This document shows positions 56,400-64,000 of a stretch of 64,000 bases of DNA, in pieces. Below the pieces are notes generated by a model. The model searched no databases. It was not told the DNA's origin and saw nothing but the letters and a program-made list of their open reading frames with translations. The position numbers and the translations under genes were made by a program. This DNA is from Ascaris suum (taxonomy: Eukaryota > Nematoda > Chromadorea > Rhabditida > Ascarididae): contig CM024187.1 in NCBI GenBank assembly GCA_013433145.1, positions 3,612,826-3,676,825 of the forward strand, read 5' to 3'. Position 1 is the first letter of the stretch. The number at the start of each line of letters is the position of its first letter.

Positions 56400-59300
56400 T
56401 ATGCAATGCGATTTTTAGAATGTTTGAAGTGATAAGCAAAAGTTATGGATCATTAATATCATAGAAGAGCAGCAATGCTATCTAAAAGATTTAGGTTTTG
56501 GCGATGGCGTATAATCAAACAAAGGTGTTCATTACGTTGGTATCGTTAATGTACTGCCCATCGCAGTCTTTCTCTCATATTTCTCTTTTTTTTTTCCTAT
56601 CAATCATTGTTGTAAAATTGCATCGTTATTGAGTTGTATGAATTGCGATATTACAAAAGAATACGCTTCAACAAGAGAGTTATAGGCTTGAATTCGACTT
56701 TTATGATATAAAATCTATAATTGAATCCCGCAAATTATGTGGGAGGGTGAAAGAGAATTGTAAAGTTCTAATAGTCGTCATTTTGTTATACTAACTCATT
56801 CTGTTGTTTCTGCGCTTGCTCTCTTCCCCATCCTCTCCCTGCTGCCATAAAATGTTCCCAGCTTCAAGTATCGTCAGTCCAAAATTTGCAAATGGGGATA
56901 TTTCATGACTTCCTTTAGAAAGTTTAAGCAAAGGTTGCATGTGTGAAAGAATGCTTAAAGAAAAGTTTCATGTGAAAAACTGAGAAGCGGGGAGTATCTG
57001 ATGGAATGAAGTGAGACGATGAGATAAAATCTTAAAAGTTAGTATTAGTAAAAGAAATAGTCTTAATAATATCACTAATAATAGCTGTAATGATATCACT
57101 AAATATGGGTATGAGGATAGAGCCGTATTAAAGGGTTAATCGTGAGTCTACGCTTGCCCATTCTTTTCTATTTCTGTCTTTTGAATTTACCTCAATTGTT
57201 GAACCCGGAAGGTTTTTCGACATAAAATATCTGATATTAATTCCAATTCTTTATGATATTAGTATGATATTGATTTCCAATCTTTATGTTTAATGTTTCG
57301 TTTTTGCTATTTTTAATAGCCATATATGTACGATGTTATACTGTTCATCGTTATCTGCACATAAATCATTGCAACTACGTTTCTTTCAAGATCCTTAAAC
57401 GCACATCATTTGACACGACGGCGACCCAAAAAGTATATAATAGACGTCCGCGGTTTGAATAAGAGTCCCGCATTTTTTCGCTTGGGCAGGTTTTTGGTGT
57501 TCTTTTTTAAAAAGCTGTATGTTTTGGGCCACATTTCGCTTATTTTTGAAATCTTGGCCATATTTTATCTTGGGGGGGGAAGGGGGGGGGGATTAGGAGA
57601 AGAGCTGCGGCCGGCATTAGTGTCGGAAAGCGGCTGCACTCTGTCAGGTGGTCATTGTCGGATTTAGATGTCAGGGAGCGGTGTTGGTCGGACAGTCGCT
57701 GGAATTTATGTCTGTGGAAGTGAAAGTGCGTCAGTCGGCGAAAGGAACTTATAATTGGCTGGTTTGTATTGTCTTTTTGATGTGTGTGTGTGCACTTTCA
57801 ATGGCTGCTTTCATACACATGACATGTTGTATGTTTTGGTGGATTTCTGTTTGTTGTAAGCTTTCTTTCACTGCTATGGAGCAATCGGTGTGAATTTGAG
57901 AAGATTTCATTATAAACCTCGATGTTGCACCGTGGTGTTCTTTATCAGTGTTTGTGAGTGTCAATTTCACGTTGTTACTGCGTTGATGCGATCTCGTTGT
58001 TTACTATAGATGAGGAGAGTGGTTTTTAATGGACGAATGAAGGCGCCTCCTCAGTGTTGGGTGTTGCGCTTTCACAGAGCGATCGCTGTTGTTCTTTATA
58101 TTGTTTGAAGTGCTACCTGCTAGTGTTTTGTGGTGGCCGACGAAGGAGGCCAGTGGTTTTGTGTCTTTTTTGCTTTTAGTAAAGTGCTACTTGTCTCTTC
58201 TCGTTTCGCAGTTGTAGTTGCAGCTGGTGCAATACGCCGCTTTAACAGGTTGAACCTGTATACCTAAACAACTTTCTTAGCGACTGCTGTGAGCGCGTGA
58301 ATTAGGGTCTGCCAACTTTTGCCTGCTCAGAGGCGGAACTATCGTAGGTAGGTTTTGTCAAGGTGTATACCATATGGACATCAAAAACTTCTACATCGTG
58401 AAGGTGCGAAACGGTGATGAGAGTGGCAGTTCAATCTGAAGGGCCATTTATCGTTTGCTGTTTTGAATTTGATGAAATTTTATTATCGATAGGGCAGTCA
58501 ATGCACCGTCGTCCTACATATGCGTCTCGAAGTCTCCAACAACTTCACTAAGTTGCAATAGGGTGGGAGGGGAGGGGGGGAGTTAGTCTATGATTCTTAA
58601 TGCATTAGTTCACATCAATGTTCAGGAGTAACGACCATGTAACAAGTTGGCAGTCCTACTCATCAGGCGTCGCATTATTGCACTGGTGAGGCACCAACAA
58701 GAGCTATCAAAGGTTTGGTGGTCATGGGAAAGTAGGGACAAATGTTCATCGGTGCAATATTTTGCTCATGCAAATTTGGGGGTGGGGCTTGTTAGTCGAG
58801 TAGGTGCGCAAAGATAAAACAGGGGACGTTTAGCAGCGCTGTGGTAAAACTGTTTGTTAGCCGCTGGCGGATGGAGCGAGAAAGAACCACGAGAGAAATA
58901 CAGACTACATTTAGTTCAGGTTGCCTGCCATAAGAAGAGTTCGGAGAGCATATGTTGCCTGGACGAGGAAGTAGCTATGAGGGATGGGGTTTATATGCTT
59001 TCGCGTAGGTTTCACATTATTGCATGCTGTTTGCGTTCGGTTCATTTTACACCATTTACTAGTATGGTATTTTAACCACGCACAGTATTTTCTGCCACGG
59101 GTGAAGCCTTCCATGTTTTGTGCTATGCTGCATCTGTTAACTCTTTAGAAGGCTACTGTTTATGGCAGGAGTGTTGCAGCATTGGGATAGATGGCGCGAT
59201 CCTAGCCTGAAAATTAAAGCATCACAACTGGGCGGAGAAATGGGGCAGTATTATCGGGATTATCACGCTTGAGCTAAACCTTTCCTGTGCTTATTGCGTT

Positions 59301-59700
59301 CACTAAGGAAACGGTTCGTGAAGTCTCACTGTTACTTCCACACTTTCTCATTTTTCGTTTTTTCTCTGATTATTGCCAAGGATAGTGTTTGAGGAATTTT
59401 GTATCGACAGGAATTCCACCTCCGCCGCCATTTAAATCCCCCCTCCCCCATCAATACCCTACATCATTTTTTTCGCTGTATGCGAAATTCAAATCTCTGA
59501 AAACAAGAGCATTTGAATGTTTTTAAAAGAGATCTTCTACCTTAAGCATGCTCGATGGATTTGAAACACTAAAGGGTTGTATATGCAAGCAAGCCACGTG
59601 TCAGTCAACTTTATATGAGACGTTTGGATTTAGTGCTGTGAGCACCTTATCCCAAATTCTTCCTAGTTTGTAGTGTGTTTGGCGACTTGATTTTTAGCCG
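56400..59700. other. Mostly featureless stretch with G-runs and short repeats
   Basis: Two similar pieces (GATATTAATTCCAATTCTTTATG near 57233 and GATATTGATTTCCAATCTTTATG near 57266) form a short tandem repeat. G-runs occur at 57571–57592 and 58570–58580. A frame at 57648–57893 is hydrophobic, but I cannot connect it to a gene. Confidence 0.35.
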
Positions 59701-59731
59701 ATACATGAAATACGCGTCTGTCTAATTTCAG

Positions 59732-59935
59732 TCGAATGTTAGGAAAATATTCGTTGAGTTCACGTTTCGGCCGTGTTTTATCGGTCTCACGTGAAGACGA
59801 GCGACTACTGCTTTTTAGAGGAATCTTTTTGATGGGCGTCGACGTTTCCGTTTCTCTCATTGGTTGGTTGTTTATCTGTTTTTCGTTATGTTTTTCGCTT
59901 TTTGCTTTATACTGCTGTTTGGAGGTCATTGCTCA
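59732..59935 (+). CDS. PLPP: Possible first exon of the lipid phosphate phosphatase gene
   Basis: After a TCTAATTTCAG acceptor, ATG 59736 opens MLGKYSLSSRFGRVLSVSRE, then LLLFRGIFLMGVDVSVSLIG and further hydrophobic residues. A short cytoplasmic N-terminus before a first membrane helix with a D-V-x-V pattern is how LPP proteins begin. The acceptor just before the ATG could be a trans-splice site. The next exon, with the expected R-G-F-x-C-D-D loop, was not found, so the link is weak. The minus-strand frame here is its shadow. Confidence 0.33.
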
Positions 59936-59979
59936 CTTCCCTTCTGTTCGAAGCCACCGCGAAAAGGTGATTCACTGAT

Positions 59980-60240
59980 TTGGATCGCGAGGACTCCCGA
60001 ATTCCCATTGAGGCTGGCGCTCTCTAAAAATCCGCGATCGCCGCGAGAGACTCGAGGGCAAGCCACTTTCCCCGCCGGACCCTCCTTCTCGTGAAGGATT
60101 CTAAAATGTGAATCTTACTCTCGCGAGCTGCGAAAAATTGTCCAAAGAGTCTCAGGGACGTAGGGAAACTCTTTGAGGCGTTATGAGGGAAAAGGACGCC
60201 TAAGCGTCGCAAACGAGATGCGGGATATAATGAATATGAT
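59980..60240. promoter_or_regulatory. CpG-bearing GC-rich segment with CTCGCGAG palindrome
   Basis: A GC-richer block has many CG dinucleotides. It includes CTCTCGCGAGC near 60119–60129 and GCCGCGAGAGACTCGAGG near 60040. TCTCGCGAGA-type motifs mark some animal promoters, but the core here is one base short of that palindrome. No transcript start can be assigned. Confidence 0.25.
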
Positions 60241-61170
60241 TTTAAAAAATGCAGCTGAACGGCCTTACGTAGATCTTTTATAAGCACATTCGCCCATGTA
60301 GAGTGAAACGAAGCATCGGGTTTGGTGGAGTTACAACGAAAAAAGTCAGATCATGTCAGAAGTGTGCTTTCTTTTTAAGTGCGTCATTCCAGCAGGAAAA
60401 ACACGAGGAATGGAAACTTGCAAATGTCACCGTTATATAAAGAGACAATGAGAACGCGAAAGATGCTCTGTTATAGGCCTGTATCGCAACTGCCTTGTAG
60501 GCTGAAATTCTTTGAACATCTTCTTTGCTCACAACTTTGTATTTTAATGGTGCCGAAAATGTCACATTCTCAACGTGCTTCTCGCAAGAATGTTTCAACA
60601 TATACTCACTTTATCGAATTCGTAGCGAAAATGAATCTCATGGTTCAATCTGATATCAAGGAGGTTTACAACATCGTCGTGCCTTACATCCTCTTTTTGT
60701 TAATGGGAAGCACCTTTTTTATTTTTTGGATGCATATTTAGAACGTTTTGAAAGAACGAAAACATTGGCCTATCAAGAACTGATCTGACAAGGCTCAGAA
60801 TGGAGAACTGTGTAAGCCACCCAATATTCCAAGAAAACCATCGTTGCCGGAGCTTCTCAAAGTGCCGCACTCTCCCCTGTTTTCCGTTCCCCTCCCCTCC
60901 CCTCCCTCCCACCGCTTATATGCAATTTATTTTTAATTCCAAGAGCAAGAGGAACAGCGTTCGATCATCATTAGCGGACCAGTGCTGCGGATTCAGTGTG
61001 AATTTTAAATTGTTATGGTATACTTTGCTGCATTGAAAATTTAGAAAACTATCGTCTTGTAATTTGCCACCTTGGAGGCTTCTGAAGCCTTGTATACTAC
61101 AACGCGAAGCACCAGAAGTTTCGTAAATTATGCAGTAATATACTTTATCGATTCGAAACTTACGTGAATT

Positions 61171-61575
61171 ATGTCATACTGTACTTTACCATTAGAAGGT
61201 TTTCTTAAAATGCACTATACTAGATCCTACTACCTCAGGAAATTCGTATCTTGCATTGCTTTCTGCTGCAGTAAACTATGGGTAGCCTCCCCCTTCCCGA
61301 TCAACCTCTACCCAGAGAGCATGTTAAGCTCTCCTGTCCTCGCATGGAATATTACTAATCGCATCGTACCGCCACAAAAACAAACAAACCATGGAAGCCC
61401 TTCTGTACAATATTCAAAATTGCAAGAAATAGCGTTTATAGCCTGGCGTCGCTGGTATGCGGAACATATGCGCACATCGGCAGAGATAAACATCTGTTAT
61501 TTCTTCCGTCTAGATACCACGTATTTTTCCCTCGCCACATCCAACGAAGCGTTGCATGTTATTTACGCGCTGTGA
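61171..61575 (+). other. 134-residue open frame without recognisable family
   Basis: The frame is long for this AT-rich DNA and contains an aromatic-rich middle part (QEIAFIAWRRWYAEHM). No splice context or motif supports it, and an overlapping minus frame is open too. Probably chance or an old transposon piece. Confidence 0.15.
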
Positions 61576-62512
61576 TGACACCCCATTGTAAAGAAATGGA
61601 AGAATTCCATCAGGTAGCTGGATGCTTTCGCTGCATAATTCTAATGCGCAGAATAACGTTTCATACACGCTTCACTCTCGCTTTGTCAGTTTTTGCACTA
61701 TGCGTCTTGGGTAATTGCAACTACACGCTCTTGCAACCTGTTAGTCGTTTTCGTGGATGACAGTCAGCGTGGATCTCTCCGATGTTTGTGATGCTTGGGA
61801 AAGAAGAGGAACGGACGAAGAACCTGAACGTAATTCCGTTGCTACTTTGTGATGAATGCCATATTTTTAATTGGTGAAGGGATCGACCGAAGTTGTTGGC
61901 ACTGAGAGGTGGAATCATCTGAGGTGATGGTTGCTTGCATTCCTTTCGTTGAGTTGTTGGAGACTGGTTGTTTCAGACTTTTTATTTTGCAGTATCTTAT
62001 TTTATCTACAAAGTAATCACGAAATTTTTGGTATTCCCGACGGAACGAGGCTTCTATTGTCGTGATGTTCAAGATCTCAGTAGTCCGTGTAAGTTTTCCT
62101 TTTAGCCGTTATTCAGGTCTCGGTAGTTCTTACTGAATACTTCATTAGCCTTTTTTCAGGTTTATAAGAAAATTGGATTGAAATGAGTCAGGATGACGTT
62201 GAAAAATCGCCAATCGGATTCCGCTTTTTATGGGATAGCATGTATCTGAGTCTGTTTTATTTCTAGTTGCTTCATGATTGTATTATAAGTCGATTTTGAA
62301 TTTTTTAACGTCCTCAAGGCTTTCCTACAATACACACCACATGGTCGCTCCAAATTGTTTATGTTTGGAAGAAATTTTATCCACATTTGCGTATTTTTGA
62401 GGAAGTGATGTTTATTGGGTTGGAGGCGGTCCGGTTGTGTTATTAAACGTTGCAATTGGATAACTGCAGCCTCTTTTATCCTTAATGCCTTGGCCTTATT
62501 GCGTTGTTTTAG

Positions 62513-62683
62513 TGTTGCCTAACTCAGTTTCGCAGACACATCTTCTCTGCGCCACACTATTGTTTCCGTTTATAGTGGTATTGTTTTGTGAAGGGATTAT
62601 ATTTCTACGCTTTTCGCCATCGACCAATCGTGTTCAAAGGTTTTCTGCAGCAGTCGTTACTCTTTATGTCGACTATATTGTGT
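62513..62683 (+). CDS. PLPP: Lipid phosphate phosphatase exon: second membrane segment
   Basis: Acceptor GTTTTAG, donor GTAAGT, phase 1 out. LPNSVSQTHLLCATLLFPFI continues VVLFCEGIIFLRF and ends TLYVDYIV. It matches the PAP2/LPP pattern of an external loop (…Y/LP-x-x-x-V-S), a membrane helix ending in E-x-x, a cytoplasmic loop, and the start of helix three. LPP enzymes dephosphorylate phosphatidate, lysophosphatidate and sphingosine-1-phosphate at the cell surface. Confidence 0.75.
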
Positions 62684-63181
62684 GTAAGTTTTCATTACTG
62701 TATTCAAATTTGATGTAAATTGGTAAAACTTTAGATGTGATTTCTCTTAAATATCTAAGAAGAGTTGTATAAGCTTGTTTATGATCCTTTTATGTGTGAA
62801 AGTTCCTGAGTCTGGTTTTCTTCTGCTGAAAGACTTTTTGAATTTACCTTTAATTTATTGTGATTTACGTGGTTTTTCTTATACTTTGCTTAAAAGTAGA
62901 TCAACTCAGGACTAGAAGAAATTCATTTCCTTGTGAAATCGTCATTTTCCACTCGAATTTTTCTAGAACCTTAAAGATGATTTTAATTGTTGTCGTCGCA
63001 TAACTTTTGTTTCTTAAACAAGGTGTTCATAATATGTCTTATTGCTATCATTTGAAATAAAAAAAGGTAATGGAAATGTATGTGTGCCTTTGGATTGTAT
63101 CGTAGGTATTGATGTGGGTGTATTTTCATACTTTTACTGCAGTTATCCTCTTCCATGCAGGATATTTTGCATATCTTTAAG

Positions 63182-63362
63182 GCTTTCTCTTGGCGGTGAT
63201 TGTTAATCAGCTATGCAAATGTGCCGTCGGACGGCTGCGACCTAACTTCCTCTCTGTTTGTAATCCACAGTGGGAGAAAATTAATTGCTCAAGTGGAGAA
63301 ACATGGATAGCAGATGCATTTTGTAGAGGGCCACCCAAAGCTGTAAAGAAGGCTCGTACAAG
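63182..63362 (+). CDS. PLPP: Lipid phosphate phosphatase exon with catalytic motif C1 (KX6RP)
   Basis: FLLAVIVNQLCKCAVGRLRP continues NFLSVCNPQWEKINC and ends at GTATGC. K-C-A-V-G-R-L-R-P is the KX6RP motif C1 of the PAP2 superfamily, and N-F-L-x-V-C-x-P is typical of animal LPP/wunen proteins. Acceptor TTTAAG is unusual, but its phase fits exon 62513–62683. Motifs C2 (P-S-G-H) and C3 should follow beyond the window, because no matching exon was found before 64000. The gene is therefore partial. Confidence 0.85.
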
Positions 63363-64000
63363 GTATGCAGCTTGATGGCTTGTTTTATTCTTGTGTGTTC
63401 TGTTCGTTTCATAGCAAGTTTTCAAATGATAGCGATCAGTGTGGAAGGCTGAGTAACTTTTCGTATTGCTGTGGAGCAGAGGCTTCAAGTGACGCCTTCT
63501 GTATTGAGGTTTCAATGTCGTCTTAGAGGTTCTCGGTATCTGATTAATATTACTAGAAAGATTGACTACAAGAAGTACTTTGGTATTTTCGAGTCGTATA
63601 AGCTAAACTTTGCCGCCCATGATTTTTGCTTTCTACTGCAGCAGATGAAGGACATTTGATACAGCCATTGACTTAGAGCTTTAATGGGCATTTGTAATGT
63701 GGGGATATCAGGACCTAGAAGAGGCTAATAGAAGATGATGCGAGCGCTAATCACTGTTAGTTTTTTTTGCCATATTTGTATTCCTACTGCTGAGAATATA
63801 TTTGGAGTTCTGGCTGAACTTTATTTGATGTCAGTTTGATGTCAAATACTGCTCTAACGGTCTGAAAGTGCAGAAAGTAGTCTTAAGTTAATAGTGAGCC
63901 GTGCCCGTGAGATGTTAAATTGAAGGCGCTTCGCCATTGTGCTTTGCTTAAACCTGAGCAAAATAGGGCGATTTGACTTTGTCGACATCAGGCAAGGGAA

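Noticed and set aside
61801..61870. Possible phosphatase loop exon (LLLCDECHIF, resembling R-G-F-x-C-D-D)
   Set aside because: Only C-D-E matches, the preceding residues do not fit the P-Y-x-R-G-F pattern and the donor phase does not suit the exon at 62513.
1..64000. Bacterial-type operons, CRISPR arrays, rRNA genes or plasmid features
   Set aside because: No long intact prokaryote-like frames, no regularly spaced direct repeats of CRISPR type and no rRNA-like sequence were seen. The gene structure is clearly spliced and eukaryotic.

Overview
This window is animal nuclear DNA, most likely from a nematode. The genes are split into many small exons (about 50 to 220 bp) with GT–AG introns of roughly 100 bp to several kb. 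Many acceptors are nematode-style TTTTCAG, and the intergenic DNA is AT-rich and scattered with decayed retroelements. A recognisable SUZ12 gene argues for an early-branching nematode lineage rather than a Caenorhabditis-like one, but that placement is inference. No bacterial features, rRNA or CRISPR array were seen.

Layout. Positions 1–11 kb are gene-poor and hold transposon fossils: a LINE reverse-transcriptase remnant at 2.0–2.85 kb and a minus-strand chromodomain fragment at 3.8–4.1 kb. They also hold a cluster of palindromic TGACGTCA sites, a tRNA-like remnant and a GC-rich degenerate repeat at 6.5–6.8 kb. A tentative minus-strand gene for a small secreted or GPI-anchored, Ly6-like protein lies at 12.77–11.29 kb. 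From 13.26 kb on the plus strand runs a long WD-repeat gene of the WDR62/MAPKBP1 family. Seventeen consecutive exons are placed to 24.4 kb, with probable tail exons at 25.95 and 31.63–31.74 kb. A broken Ty3/Gypsy-type LTR element (27.95–30.86 kb) sits inside its presumed 3' intron. The stretch 31.8–36.3 kb is poorly resolved and carries a 100-bp direct duplication.

A second plus-strand gene, 36.4–54.6 kb, is a SUZ12 homologue, the scaffold subunit of Polycomb Repressive Complex 2. The N-terminal IYRFL-like segment, the zinc finger and the VEFS box can all be read. At least one 1-bp frame discontinuity lies in the zinc-finger exon, and one or two more lie near the 3' end. They could be sequence errors or real lesions. 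A third plus-strand gene starts by 62.5 kb (perhaps 59.7 kb) and runs off the window end. It encodes a lipid phosphate phosphatase (PAP2/LPP) with the C1 motif KX6RP. Two good but unrecognised plus-strand exons lie between SUZ12 and this gene (55.5 and 56.3 kb).

The three main genes are co-oriented but have unrelated roles: centrosome/JNK scaffold, chromatin repression and lipid signalling. Exon borders were set by reading splice sites, phase and remembered family similarity. Internal core exons are secure. Gene ends are not.
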